NCBI GenBank assembly: GCA_030432695.1
Contig: JAUILN010000008.1
Coordinates: 462,479 to 526,478, forward strand
Direction of reading: 5' to 3'
Source of the DNA: a bacterium
GTDB lineage: Bacteria; Planctomycetota; UBA1135; UBA2386
DNA length: 64,000 bases
The first letter of the stretch is position 1, and each line of letters begins with the position of its first letter. The notes beneath the pieces were generated by a model that searched no databases, had not been told where the DNA came from, and saw nothing but the letters and a program-made list of their open reading frames with translations. Below are positions 1 to 11,279 of this stretch, one piece after another. The position numbers and the translations under genes were made by a program.

Positions 1-12
1 CCGGGATCCGAA

Positions 13-49
13 CCGTCTCCCCAGTCCCCAGTCCGTCGTCCGGAGACGG
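13..49. terminator. Hairpin at the window edge
   Basis: The arms CCGTCTCC and GGAGACGG are perfectly complementary and enclose a 21-base loop just upstream of the sensor kinase gene. There is no T tract, so an intrinsic terminator for an upstream gene outside the window is only one possibility; a leader hairpin of the kinase mRNA is another. Confidence 0.25.
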
Positions 50-80
50 AACCTGTGCAGCACGACCGCAGCCACGACCG

Positions 81-1076
81 ATGGCTGTCGCGGCCTGCGA
101 CACAGTGCTCAAGCGCGGCCCCGGGAACACCCGATTCCAGGCCTGGAGTCGTTCCGTGTCCATCGCCACCCTGCCCATCGCCAGCGCCCTCGTGGCCGAG
201 TTCCAGGTCGCCCTCGGCGTCCTGCTGATCACGGCGGGCGTGGCGGTGGGGATGGTGATCGGGCTACGGACTCGGCGCCGCCCGCGGCCAGGTCGCGCCG
301 GAACCGACCGCGGTCGGGAGCTGGAGCGCGAACTGGCCCAACGCGATCGGCTGGTGGAGAACACCGTCCACGAGCTCCGCACACCACTGACGACGGTGGT
401 GGCCTCGATCGAGATGCTGCGCGACGGCTACGCGAACACCGAGGAGGAGCGCGGCACGCTGTACGACCAGGCCGCGGCCTCGTGCAATCACCTGATGTTC
501 CTGATCAACGACCTGCTCGACGCCGCCGCGCTGCGCGCCGGTCAGCTGCGCATCGACAGTGCACCGTGCTACCTCGCGGACGCCATCGACGACACGCTCC
601 GGGCACTGGGCCCGGTCGCCGCCGCCCGCAACAGCACGCTCGATTCGCTGTGCTGCGACCGGGACCTGCTGGTCCTCGCCGACCCGCACCGCCTGCTCCA
701 GGTCTTGTTCAACCTGACCGGGAACGCACTGAAGTACTCGCCGGACGGCTCCAGCGTGACCATCCAGGCCGACCGATCCGCGGAAGGCGTCACCATCGAG
801 GTGATGGATCGCGGGATCGGCGTCGCTGCCGCAGCGGCCCCGGCGCTGTTCGCCCGATTCAGCCGGGTCCACTCCGCGCAGGCGTCCAGCGCCCCGGGCA
901 CCGGGCTCGGCCTGCAGCTCTGCCGCGAGCTGGTCGAGCAGATGGGCGGCCGCATCGGCTACCGACCGCGCGAGGACGGCCCCGGATCGGTGTTCTGGTT
1001 CTCGCTGCCGGCCGCGGCGCCACGGCAGCGCGGGGCGGAGGCCGAGCAGGCGGCGACGGCGCGCAGCTCGTCGTGA
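81..1076 (+). CDS. Sensor histidine kinase (HisKA + HATPase)
   Basis: Two-component sensor kinase that should autophosphorylate on His and pass phosphate to a response regulator not present in the window. One hydrophobic segment lies at about residues 43-62 and is followed by a basic stop-transfer stretch. The H-box HELRTPLT places the phospho-acceptor at His97. The N-box is around Asn215 (GNALKY), the G1 box is DRGIGV (243-248), the F-box is LFARF (256-260) and the G2 box is GTGLGL (273-278), so the catalytic core is complete. There is almost no extracytoplasmic sensor region. A GTG at 156, just before the membrane segment, is an alternative start. The gene converges on a PhoU/phosphate symporter operon. 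A PhoR-like role is possible by context only; the ligand and partner are unknown. Confidence 0.85.
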   Translation: MAVAACDTVLKRGPGNTRFQAWSRSVSIATLPIASALVAEFQVALGVLLITAGVAVGMVIGLRTRRRPRPGRAGTDRGRELERELAQRDRLVENTVHELRTPLTTVVASIEMLRDGYANTEEERGTLYDQAAASCNHLMFLINDLLDAAALRAGQLRIDSAPCYLADAIDDTLRALGPVAAARNSTLDSLCCDRDLLVLADPHRLLQVLFNLTGNALKYSPDGSSVTIQADRSAEGVTIEVMDRGIGVAAAAAPALFARFSRVHSAQASSAPGTGLGLQLCRELVEQMGGRIGYRPREDGPGSVFWFSLPAAAPRQRGAEAEQAATARSSS

Positions 1077-1107
1077 ACCGGCAGCCTGTCGTGATCGGTC
1101 TGGCCGC

Positions 1108-1758
1108 CTACTGCTCGGAGTCGGGCACCCCGGGCCGGAAGTCGAGCTGATCGACCGGCACCACCACCGAGGACGCCACGTTGCCGACGTGGTTGGAGAT
1201 GCGTTTCAGGTAGCGCAGCAGCAGGACCTCGCCGGACGGGTTGCGGTCGTGGACGCCGCGGATCAGGTCGGCGACCTCGGCGTCACAGCGCCGCGAGATC
1301 TCCTGACTGTCGGCGAGCAGGCCAGCGGCTCCAGCCTCGTCGTGACGGGCCAGCACCTCGACCACCCGCCCGAGCAACGCGCTCACGGCGACCTTGCGCT
1401 CGACCAGCTCCCGCCGCCGCGGTCCCTCGGCGAACCGCACGCCAAGGCTCGCCAGCTCGAACACGTTCTTGGAGTAGTCGCCGATCCGCTCGGCGTCCTT
1501 CACCAGGCTCATCAGCACCAGTGCGCCGGGCAAGGCCGACACGCCGAAGACCGATCCGTGCACCACCAGGCGGCGCCGCAGTTCGCGCTCCATCTGGTTG
1601 ATGCCCTGGTCGCTGCGGTAGACGTCCTCCCGGACGACGCTCGGGTCACCGCCGGACAGCAGGACGTCGGCAGCCACCTCGAAGATGCGGCGGCCTTCGC
1701 GCAGCATGGCGAACAGGCGTTCGTCGAGTTCTTTGACTGTGGGTTTCGGTTCGGTCAC
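1108..1758 (-). CDS. PhoU domain protein, copy 1
   Basis: PhoU-family all-helical protein of 216 residues, expected to modulate phosphate uptake or phosphate signalling at the membrane. Both PhoU half-repeats carry the family metal-binding signature: DAERIGDYSKN at residues 88-98 and RISNHVGN at 186-193. The start is GTG with a GGAG about 8 bases upstream. It is the last gene of a minus-strand set made of the Na/phosphate symporter, a second PhoU and this gene. It is a paralogue of its neighbour, and the 3' ends (residues PVDQLDFRPGVPD near the C terminus) are nearly identical even at DNA level. PhoU is often fused to the C terminus of such symporters; here the domains are separate proteins. 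The family call is firm, the exact partner is inferred. Confidence 0.88.
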   Translation of the reverse strand: MTEPKPTVKELDERLFAMLREGRRIFEVAADVLLSGGDPSVVREDVYRSDQGINQMERELRRRLVVHGSVFGVSALPGALVLMSLVKDAERIGDYSKNVFELASLGVRFAEGPRRRELVERKVAVSALLGRVVEVLARHDEAGAAGLLADSQEISRRCDAEVADLIRGVHDRNPSGEVLLLRYLKRISNHVGNVASSVVVPVDQLDFRPGVPDSEQ

Positions 1759-1926
1759 TCACGTAGCTCCGCATGGCCTCGAGGAGCGCGGGCATCGCCC
1801 ACCGCCGCATCCGCGCCGGAACCCGCACGCCCTCGCCCCATCAGGCCATGGATCGGCCGTCACGGGGCGGTTCGCTGAATCGTATCCGATACGACGGCAC
1901 GACGGACCTGCCACCCGTCGACCGAC

Positions 1927-2604
1927 CTATTGCTCCGCATCGGGCACCCCGGGCCGGAAGTCGAGCTGGTCGACCGGCATCACCACGGAGGTGGCGACGC
2001 TGCCGGCGTGGTCGCTGATGCGCTTCAGGAACCGCAGCAGCAGCGCCTCGCCGACCGGATGGATCGCCGCATCGACGGGTGCGCCGACCAGCGCCTCGAT
2101 CTCCCGCTCGCAGCCGCGCAGCAGCTCGTCGACGTCCTGGAGGACGGCGGTCGCCGCGACCTCGTCCTGATCCTCGAAGACCTTCACGACGCGCGCCAAC
2201 AACTCGCTCACGGCACGCTTGCGGGCCACCAGCTCGGCCCGCCGACCGGCGTCCGGGAACTTCACGCCGCGTCGCGCGAGCATCAGCACGTTCTTGGCGT
2301 AGTCACCGATCCGCTCGGCGTCCTTGGAGAGGCTCATGAGCACCAGGGCGGACGGCAGCGCGGCGCTGCCGTGCACCGCGCCGTGCACCACGATCGCCCG
2401 CCGAAGGCCGCGCTCGGCCTCGTTGATCCGGCGGTCGAGCGCGAACACCTCCTCCCGTACGACCTCGGGGTCACCACCGGCCAGCAGCACGTCGGCGGCG
2501 AGGTCGAAAGCCCGCCGACCATCGCGCAACATGCCGAGGAAGCGCTCGTGCAGCCGGTCGACGCTCGATGAGGGATCGCGGTGGAAGCGGCTCCAATCGG
2601 CCAT
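1927..2604 (-). CDS. PhoU domain protein, copy 2
   Basis: A second PhoU-family protein (225 residues) immediately upstream of copy 1 and 45 bases downstream of the symporter gene. The two signatures are DAERIGDYAKN and RISDHAGS. The second motif has Ser where PhoU proteins usually have Asn, so metal binding at that site may be altered. The ATG start is preceded by GGAG at 6 bases. Together with copy 1 it probably supplies the PhoU function that many homologous symporters carry as a fused C-terminal domain. The 168 bases between the two phoU genes hold nothing I recognise. Confidence 0.88.
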   Translation of the reverse strand: MADWSRFHRDPSSSVDRLHERFLGMLRDGRRAFDLAADVLLAGGDPEVVREEVFALDRRINEAERGLRRAIVVHGAVHGSAALPSALVLMSLSKDAERIGDYAKNVLMLARRGVKFPDAGRRAELVARKRAVSELLARVVKVFEDQDEVAATAVLQDVDELLRGCEREIEALVGAPVDAAIHPVGEALLLRFLKRISDHAGSVATSVVMPVDQLDFRPGVPDAEQ

Positions 2605-2649
2605 GGTGGACTCCGTGGATCGAGCCGACCCCGCGGGCGGGAGCGGCAG

Positions 2650-3822
2650 CTACTGGAACAGGAAATAGCCCGCCGCGGGGACCACGACGAATACCCCGAG
2701 CACGTAGGCGACCACCCAGAGCTTGCTCTGCTGGGCCTTGGCCGCCAGCCATTCCGCACAGGCGATCGGCACGCCGCGGAGCGCCGGGATCGGGAAGAAC
2801 AGCAGCGTTCCGAGCAGATTGAACAGCAGGTGGACCAGGGCGATCGTCAGCCCGGCAGAGGTCTCGGTCGCCATGCTCGCCAGGAGCCCGGTCACCGTGG
2901 TGCCGATGTTGGCCCCGAGCATGATCGGGAAGGCGTTGCGGAGACTGAGCACGCCGGCCGCGCACATCGGCACCAGCAACGACGTGGTGATGCTCGACGA
3001 CTGCACGGCGACGGTGATCAATGCTCCCACGCCGATGCCGAGCAATCCGGAGCGGCCCAGCACCTGGTTGAGTGCCTTCTCCACAGCCCCGGAGATCAGC
3101 ACCTTCATGTTCTTGGTGATGTAGACCAGACACACGAAGGTGAGCGCGATGCCCAGCACCAGGGTCGTGATCGCCAGCGCCCGACCGTCCAGGCCGAGCG
3201 CCGCGACCCCGTCCACGATCCCGTCGCCCGCCCAGTCGACGGCGGCCTTCACCGGGCTCTTGTACTGCACCCCACCCGCACCACCGCTCGCCAGCAGCTC
3301 GGTCGCCGCCTCGGCGACGTGCTGGAGCAGGCCGAAGGCGATCTCGAGCGGCAGGATCACCAGCACGCAGAGCAGGTTGAAGAAGTCGTGCACGGTGGCG
3401 GCGGCGAAGGCTCGCCGGAACTCCGCGCCCTGACGGACGTGACCGATCGACACGATCGTGTTGGTGATCGTGGTGCCGATGTTGGCCCCCATCACCATCG
3501 GCACGGCGGACGACAGCGGCAGCGCGGTCGGTCCCGCCTGCCCCACCAACGCGACGATCGTCGCGGTGGTGGTCGACGAGCTCTGCACCAGCACGGTCGC
3601 GAGCACGCCGACCGCCAGCCCCGCGAACGGGTTCGAGACGCCGTCGAACATGCCGCCGGCGGCGCCCTTACCCATCGCCTTGATCGAATCGCCCATCAGG
3701 CCGATCGCGACCAGGAACGCGTACAGCAGTCCGAAGACCAACAGCAGCCGCAGCGCCACGGCGAGCATCCGCTCGGACCGCGGCCCTGGATCGGGGGCCG
3801 GCAAGGAGTCGACGTCGACCAT
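2650..3822 (-). CDS. Na+/phosphate cotransporter (NptA/PNaS family)
   Basis: Inner-membrane sodium-dependent phosphate symporter. The inverted repeat typical of the family is visible: QSSS at residues 80-83 (LVQSSSTTTATIV) and again at 274-277 (AVQSSSITTSLLV), each followed by GANIGTT (112-118 and about 301-307). Around eight hydrophobic segments cover the chain of 390 residues. I start at the ATG giving MVDVDSLP. An in-frame ATG at 3885 would add 21 residues rich in Arg/Ser/Pro that do not look like family sequence, although a G-rich SD-like run precedes it. The protein lacks the C-terminal PhoU domain often fused to this family; two separate phoU genes follow instead. It likely gives low-affinity phosphate uptake (or export) beside the high-affinity pst system elsewhere in the window. 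Confidence 0.9.
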   Translation of the reverse strand: MVDVDSLPAPDPGPRSERMLAVALRLLLVFGLLYAFLVAIGLMGDSIKAMGKGAAGGMFDGVSNPFAGLAVGVLATVLVQSSSTTTATIVALVGQAGPTALPLSSAVPMVMGANIGTTITNTIVSIGHVRQGAEFRRAFAAATVHDFFNLLCVLVILPLEIAFGLLQHVAEAATELLASGGAGGVQYKSPVKAAVDWAGDGIVDGVAALGLDGRALAITTLVLGIALTFVCLVYITKNMKVLISGAVEKALNQVLGRSGLLGIGVGALITVAVQSSSITTSLLVPMCAAGVLSLRNAFPIMLGANIGTTVTGLLASMATETSAGLTIALVHLLFNLLGTLLFFPIPALRGVPIACAEWLAAKAQQSKLWVVAYVLGVFVVVPAAGYFLFQ

Positions 3823-4004
3823 CGGGCAGGTGTGGGGTGACCCGCGGCGAGAGGTCCGTCGGATCAGGAGCACGACCGCAAGCATTGGAGTCCCCCCGCA
3901 TCTGGATGCAACCGCGCGCAGTTCCGGCTTACGTCAAGCTCTCGTGAAGAAGCCCGGGAGGCCGCTCGCGTCGCGCTGCCGGACCACCTACAACGTGTGG
4001 TTCG

Positions 4005-4856
4005 ATGCGAGCAGCGAAGCCCGTTCCACTCGCCAGGACCCTGACCATCCTGGGAGTGCTCGCCACCCTGGGATCGCCGGGCGTGCTCCGCGGCCAGGAC
4101 GCCGGCGATCCGGCCCGTTCCGGCCGTGGCACGACCCGCACCGATCGCGACCCGGCCGCCCCCACCGGGGCGAACCCGCGGAGCCAGGACGAGTCAGCCG
4201 CACCGGGGCCCGCAGCGGGCTACCGCCGCTTCGTCACCGAGCTGTTCGCCGTCGACGTGCCGGAGGGCTGGCGCGAGGTCCTGCCCAACGAATCGGTGAC
4301 CCTCGACCTGCCGCCGGACTTCCCGCCGATCCGGCCGGGTTGGAGCCACGTCCTCGGAGACGTCGATCGTTGGACGCGGGACGGCTACGACGGCGAGGCC
4401 CTGCTGGCGATGGTCGCCGGCGAATTCGAGGCCCCGACCGACCAGGAGCGCCTCGACGAGATCCGCGAGTACTGGGAGACCACGCGGCTCGCCGACGGCG
4501 GGCGCCGCGAGGTGGTGCGCGGCCAGGTGACCACGGTCGGGCGCACCGAACACCCCTGCCTGGAACTGGAGGTCCGCACGATCCCGGCGGACGGCCGTGT
4601 CGAGCGATGCCTCGAATTCCAGACCTCGACGCGAGGGCGGGAGTTGATCCTGAGCTTCAGAGCGTGGGAAGATGGCTTCCCGGTAGCCGAACCGAGGCTG
4701 CGGGCGATGGCGGAGACCCTGACGTTTCCGCGTCCGCCACGCACGCAGGAGGGGCTCGGTGACCGGTTGTTCGACGCGGCACTGGTCGGTGGCGCGGTCG
4801 GACTGATCCTGATCGGCCTGCGCTACATCGCGCGGCGCCGCGGACCGGGGGGCTGA
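4005..4856 (+). CDS. Secreted/membrane-anchored hypothetical protein
   Basis: 283 residues that I do not recognise. The N terminus looks like a signal peptide (LARTLTILGVLATLGSPGVLRGQ). A Pro/Asp/Arg-rich linker follows to about residue 72. A compact mixed alpha/beta domain covers about 75-245 and includes FVTELFAVDVPEGW and two Cys that could pair. A single C-terminal hydrophobic helix (about 258-273) is followed by the basic tail RRRGPGG. The protein is therefore probably held in the inner membrane with the domain outside. It stands alone: divergent from the symporter operon with 182 featureless bases between, and 226 bases before the next gene. Confidence 0.7.
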   Translation: MRAAKPVPLARTLTILGVLATLGSPGVLRGQDAGDPARSGRGTTRTDRDPAAPTGANPRSQDESAAPGPAAGYRRFVTELFAVDVPEGWREVLPNESVTLDLPPDFPPIRPGWSHVLGDVDRWTRDGYDGEALLAMVAGEFEAPTDQERLDEIREYWETTRLADGGRREVVRGQVTTVGRTEHPCLELEVRTIPADGRVERCLEFQTSTRGRELILSFRAWEDGFPVAEPRLRAMAETLTFPRPPRTQEGLGDRLFDAALVGGAVGLILIGLRYIARRRGPGG

Positions 4857-5082
4857 CCCGAATGACCTCGCCGAGCGCAATCGGCAGCCGGGCGAACTCC
4901 CTCCCGCGGCCGCGTGCCCGGCGCAGGCTCCGACGCGGCGACCGTCTCGGCGGCGCGCCACACCCGAACACCCTGTCGTGGCTCCGAGGCCGCCCCCACC
5001 CGCACCGGTCGGATCGGTCGCGGGTCCGGCGGGATCCGGGAGCCATTCCGCCGCCGCGCGCGGCCACTGATCCCTCAACACC

Positions 5083-6720
5083 TTGACCAAGCGCAAGACC
5101 AAGGCGAAGTCCAAGACCGCGGCCGAGCGTCCGGTACCGCCGATCGACAAGCGGCTGTTCGAGGCCGGCTCGCAGTGTGCGAAGCGGCTCTACCTGGAGT
5201 ATCACCGTCCGGACGAGACGCCCGATCTCGATCCGCACCGCCAGGAGCTCGCGGAGATCGGCTCCCAGCTGGTGGAGATGGCCGCCGAGGCCTTCCCCAA
5301 GGGCGAGGATCTCGCCGAACTCGGCATGGACGACGCGGTGCAACGCACGCGGGAGTTCCTCGAGGCGGGTAAGCCGGGCGTGCTGTTCCACGCCGCGTTC
5401 CGTGGCGGCGGCGCCGAGGCCCGGGTCGACATCCTGTTGGTGACGATGCCCGGCGCCCTCGATCTGTTCGAGGTGAAGGCCGGCACCGGCGTGAAACCAC
5501 GGCATCTGCTCGACGTCGCACTGCAGATCCACTCCGCAGAGACCTCGGGCCACGCCGTGCAGAGCTCCACGATCCTGCACCTCGATGGTCGCTACGTGCA
5601 CAACGGCGGCACCGAGTATCCGACGCAGAAGATGTTCAAGAGCGTCGACGTCACCGAACGGGCCCGCAAGCAGCTCGATCGGGTGCGCGACGGCATCAAG
5701 TCGTTCCGGCCGCTCCTGGAGGACGAGTCGACGCTCGAGCTACCCACCGGGACGTGGTGCCGCAATCCGCTGCCCTGTCCACACCTGGACCGCTGCATCG
5801 CCGAGGGCCCCGAGCACCCACTGGTCACACTGCCACAGCTCGCCGCGTCGCAGCTGACGCGCTTCCACGAACAGGCCATCGAGAGCATCGATCAGCTCGA
5901 CCCCGAACAGCAGGGGCTCGCGCCCTTGCAGCGACGCGCCGTGCGGGCGCACCAGACCGGTGACCTCGTGGTCGAGCCGTTCGTGTCGGCGGAACTGCGC
6001 GACCTCGATTGGCCGGTGGCGTTCCTGCACATCGGCTGGCACCTCGACGTCCTACCGCGCTTCGTCGCCACCAACCCGTGGCAGAAGCTGCCGTTCTCCT
6101 GGTCGGCCCACCTGCTCGACCAGAAGGGCAACCTGGGCATCGAGAGCCGGGTCTCCGCGACTGCGGAAGACCCGCGGGAGACGCTGCTGGAACCGCTCGC
6201 CGAGCTGCTGAAGGACGTCGGCACGCTGATCGTCTATCCCCGCGCCCAGGACGAGCGGCTGCATGCACTGCTCCAGGATGGGGCCCCGGCCAAGTCGGCG
6301 ATCCGCACGCTGCTACAGCTGCCACTGTTCGAACTCGGCCATCTGATCTACCACGGCGCCTACCATCCGGAACTCGCCGGGGACTTCGGCCTCTGGCGCG
6401 TCCACGACACCGTGACCGCCGCGGCGATGCCCGAGGACGCCGCCGCGGTCCCCGGCTTCACGGATCCCGACGAGATCGACTCGGACCTCGATGCTCAGCA
6501 GGCCTACAAGCGAATCCTGAAGAGCCGCACCCGCGACGCCACGCGCAAGAAGCTCGCCGGCCAGATCGACCAGTGGAACCGGCGCTGCAGCGCGGCCCTG
6601 GTCCGGATCTACCGTTGCCTCGAGAACCCGGACATCGCGACACCGGCACCGGCGTCTGCGGATTCGGCGCCCGCAGATGCGACGGCTCCGGATGTGGTTC
6701 CGGACGCGGACTCGGAGTGA
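5083..6720 (+). CDS. DUF2779 protein: Cas4-like Fe-S nuclease domain + degenerate exonuclease-fold domain
   Basis: 545 residues in two parts. The N-terminal half is a Cas4/RecB-like PD-(D/E)XK module: Cys32 (GSQCAKRLYL), Asp116 (RVDILL), Glu130-x-Lys132 (FEVKAG), and a C-terminal cluster Cys226, Cys232 and Cys238 (WCRNPLPCPHLDRC). This is the one-plus-three cysteine layout of a 4Fe-4S cluster. The C-terminal half follows the DUF2779 family, which resembles DEDD 3'-5' exonucleases (NPWQKLPFSWSAH at 331-343, DPRE at 363-366, LIVY at 382-385). However, the acidic positions are replaced: LHIGWH (315-320) where the family has LDFET, ELG at 417-419 where it has DL, and RCSAAL (501-506) where it has LDT. 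The start is TTG. It converges on the NYN gene with 6 bases between. DNA repair or defence is possible, but nothing in the context decides. Confidence 0.75.
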   Translation: MTKRKTKAKSKTAAERPVPPIDKRLFEAGSQCAKRLYLEYHRPDETPDLDPHRQELAEIGSQLVEMAAEAFPKGEDLAELGMDDAVQRTREFLEAGKPGVLFHAAFRGGGAEARVDILLVTMPGALDLFEVKAGTGVKPRHLLDVALQIHSAETSGHAVQSSTILHLDGRYVHNGGTEYPTQKMFKSVDVTERARKQLDRVRDGIKSFRPLLEDESTLELPTGTWCRNPLPCPHLDRCIAEGPEHPLVTLPQLAASQLTRFHEQAIESIDQLDPEQQGLAPLQRRAVRAHQTGDLVVEPFVSAELRDLDWPVAFLHIGWHLDVLPRFVATNPWQKLPFSWSAHLLDQKGNLGIESRVSATAEDPRETLLEPLAELLKDVGTLIVYPRAQDERLHALLQDGAPAKSAIRTLLQLPLFELGHLIYHGAYHPELAGDFGLWRVHDTVTAAAMPEDAAAVPGFTDPDEIDSDLDAQQAYKRILKSRTRDATRKKLAGQIDQWNRRCSAALVRIYRCLENPDIATPAPASADSAPADATAPDVVPDADSE

Positions 6721-6726
6721 CGCTGG

Positions 6727-7700
6727 CTAAGGATCGTGGCCCGACGCCCCCGCGGCCTGCGCCCGCATGCGCCCCGCCACCTCGACCACGAGCGGATGGT
6801 CGTCGACCAGCACGATGACCGAGTAGGGGTGGTCGGCGCGCAGGTTCTCGCGCTCCTCGACGCGGATCGCACCGCGGCGCCGCAGCTCGTTGATCAGACC
6901 GCGCCGCTCGGGATGGACGATGTGCGCGAACTGCTGACTCATCGGACCCTTGAGGAACGGCGACAGCCAGATCTCGTCGCTGCCGTGGCGCTGCAGTGCG
7001 CGCATCATCAGCTCGATCGCCTGCCTCAGCAGGGCCTCCTGAGCCTGCGGCGCGCTCGGCGCTTCCCACGTGACGGGGATGTGACCCAGCACCTTGGCCG
7101 GCCGCGCATCGTCCTGCTTCCGCGAGTCGCCCTCGGGATCCGGTGCATCCGGCAGTCGCTCCTCGGACGGGACCGCGACCGGCTCGACCAGGGCCTCGTC
7201 GGCTACGACCGACGCGAGGAACTCCGCGGCATCCACGAACCGCTGCTCGCCGATCCGTTGCCGCAGGTCTCCACTGGTCGCCTCGGCGAGCGCGACGATC
7301 CACAGCTCGCGTCCCAGCTCGAGCACCTCGCGCGCCACCGGCAGGAAGTCCCGGTCTCCCGAGACGATCACGATCCGCTGGATGTCGTCACGCCGATACA
7401 GCACCCGTGCGACTTCGAGCGTGAGCTGGACGTCGGAGGAGTTGCGGCCGCTGTGTCCGACCAGCACGTACTGCGGGTCGAGACCGAGCAACGCCAGGTC
7501 GTGCGCGACCTCGAGGCCGGGAAAGGTGTCGAACGCCGCGTAGCTCCGACCGATCACCAGCGCATCTCCGCGCTCGCGCAATCGCCGCAGCGTGCCGTTC
7601 AGCACCGCGAGCGTCGCGTCTCGCGTTCCGGGACCGCCGGCGGCGGCGCGCGCCGCGACGGCCGCGTGGAGGTTCTCGAAGTCGACGAAGACCGCCGCGT

Positions 7701-7704
<4 letters not shown>
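6727..7704 (-). CDS. NYN/PIN-like (DUF88) ribonuclease-type protein
   Basis: The N-terminal NYN domain (residues 1 to about 165) has the PIN-like acidic residues in order: Asp8 (VFVDFENL), Asp91 (SSDVQLTLEVARVLY) and Asp117/Asp119 (VSGDRDFLPVA). It is therefore likely a metal-dependent ribonuclease or RNA-processing factor. A disordered acidic linker (about 185-225) leads to a C-terminal basic helical region (about 235-325) that could be a winged-helix or RNA-binding module; I cannot name it. The GTG start overlaps the stop of speA by four bases (GTGA), so it is translationally coupled to arginine decarboxylase. A link to polyamine control is only suggested by this. Confidence 0.82.
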
Positions 7705-9719
<2,015 letters not shown>

Positions 9720-9942
9720 CAAGGCCTCTCGGAATGGAGCATGGTCGATGCGTGGAGGGAAGCACGTCGCACGCCAGACGGCCGGCGCGCGGAGCCCCGT
9801 ATTCAAGCAGAGGATCTCCGCACGCAAACTCCCCAGGCCAGAAAGTCGGGCCGGCGACGCCGCGAGCGAGCAGGTGCGCTGCGCGGGAAACGCCGCCCGC
9901 CAGCCGCTGGCCCGGGAATCGCTGCCGGTTACCATCGGTCGG

Positions 9943-11190
9943 GTGACCGCAGTCGACGACTCCCCCTCCCTCCCCCATCTCGCCGCCCGCGACCCCGAGG
10001 TCGCCGCACTCCTGCGCCGCGAGCAGACCCGTCAGTCGAGCACCCTCACGCTGATCGCCTCGGAGAATCACACCACTCCGGCGGTTCGTGAGGCCTGCAG
10101 CTCGGTGCTGACCGACAAGTACGCCGAGGGCTATCCCGGCCGGCGCTACTACGGCGGCTGCGAGGTCGCCGACGAGGTCGAGCTGTTGGCCCAGGACCGT
10201 GCGAAGCGGTTGTTCGGGGTCGAACATGCCAACGTCCAGCCGCACTCCGGCACCACCGCCAACCTCGCGGTGCTCGAGGCCCTGGCCGGCTCGGGCGGTC
10301 GGATCCTCGGCATGGCGCTGGCGGACGGCGGTCACCTGACCCACGGCCACAAGGTCTCGGCGACCGGCAAGCTGTTCGAAGCGCACCAGTACGGCATCGA
10401 CGCCGAGACCGGCCTGCTCGACTACGACCGGATCCGCGAGCGCGCCAAGGAGGTCCGGCCCGCAGTGCTGATCGTCGGAGCCTCGAGCTATCCGCGCGTG
10501 ATCGACTTTGCCGCCTTCGCCGAGATCGCCCACGAGGTCGACGCGAAGCTCATGGCCGACATCGCCCACCCGGCCGGCCTGGTCGCCGGCGGCGTGTTCC
10601 CGAGTCCGGTCGGCCACGCCGACGTGGTCACGATGACCACCCACAAGACCCTGCGCGGCCCGCGCGGCGGCATGATCCTTTGCGGCGCCGACCTGGCGAA
10701 GAAGATCGACTCCGGCGTGTTCCCCGGCGGTCAGGGCGGCCCGCTGATGCACCAGATCGCCGCCAAGGCCGCAGCCTTCGGCGACGCGCTGCAGGACGGG
10801 TTCAAGGACTACGCGAGCCAGGTGGTCGCCAACGCGCAGCGCCTGGCGGCGGGCCTGATCGAGCGCGGCCTGCGGATCGTCACCGGCGGCACCGACAGCC
10901 ACATGGTGGTCATCGACCTGCGCGACCGCGAGGTCACCGGCCACGACGTCGAGGAGCGCTGCTTCGCGGCGGGTCTGGTGGTGAACAAGAACGCGGTGCC
11001 CGGCGACCCCCGTCCGCCGCGCGTCACCAGCGGCGTCCGCGTCGGCACCGCCGCCGTGACCACCCGCGGCATGCGCGAGGCGCAGATGGACCAGCTCGCC
11101 GCGCTGATCGCCGACGTGGTCGACGGCAAGGATCCGAGCGGGCTGCGCGGCGTGGTCGGCGAGCTGTGCGCGGCGCATCCGCTGCCGTGA
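9943..11190 (+). CDS. glyA: Serine hydroxymethyltransferase
   Basis: PLP enzyme interconverting serine + tetrahydrofolate and glycine + 5,10-methylene-THF. 415 residues, the standard length. The PLP lysine is Lys235 in TTHKTLRGPRGG. Other family blocks are LIASENHTTPAV, YAEGYPGRRYYGGCEVAD, NVQPHSGTTANLAV, DIAHPAGLVAGG and VFPGGQGGPLMHQIAAKA. The GTG start (VTAVDDSPS) follows GGTCGG and fits the family N terminus; longer in-frame extensions do not look like protein. It is divergent from speA and monocistronic as far as can be seen. Confidence 0.96.
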   Translation: MTAVDDSPSLPHLAARDPEVAALLRREQTRQSSTLTLIASENHTTPAVREACSSVLTDKYAEGYPGRRYYGGCEVADEVELLAQDRAKRLFGVEHANVQPHSGTTANLAVLEALAGSGGRILGMALADGGHLTHGHKVSATGKLFEAHQYGIDAETGLLDYDRIRERAKEVRPAVLIVGASSYPRVIDFAAFAEIAHEVDAKLMADIAHPAGLVAGGVFPSPVGHADVVTMTTHKTLRGPRGGMILCGADLAKKIDSGVFPGGQGGPLMHQIAAKAAAFGDALQDGFKDYASQVVANAQRLAAGLIERGLRIVTGGTDSHMVVIDLRDREVTGHDVEERCFAAGLVVNKNAVPGDPRPPRVTSGVRVGTAAVTTRGMREAQMDQLAALIADVVDGKDPSGLRGVVGELCAAHPLP

Positions 11191-11279
11191 GCAGCGTCGT
11201 CCGCTGCGCCCGACGGCCGCCCGGGCGCCCCCGGACGCCGGCCTGAAGCACCTGCACCCCAGGAGATTAGGTACATCCT

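Noticed and set aside
5083..6720. A CRISPR adaptation Cas4
   Set aside because: The Fe-S nuclease half resembles Cas4, but the fused C-terminal exonuclease-like part and the lack of cas1, cas2 or an array fit DUF2779 better.
9720..9942. A glycine-type riboswitch ahead of glyA
   Set aside because: I could not identify the conserved core of a glycine or folate-related aptamer by eye. A covariance search would decide; without it I see no support.
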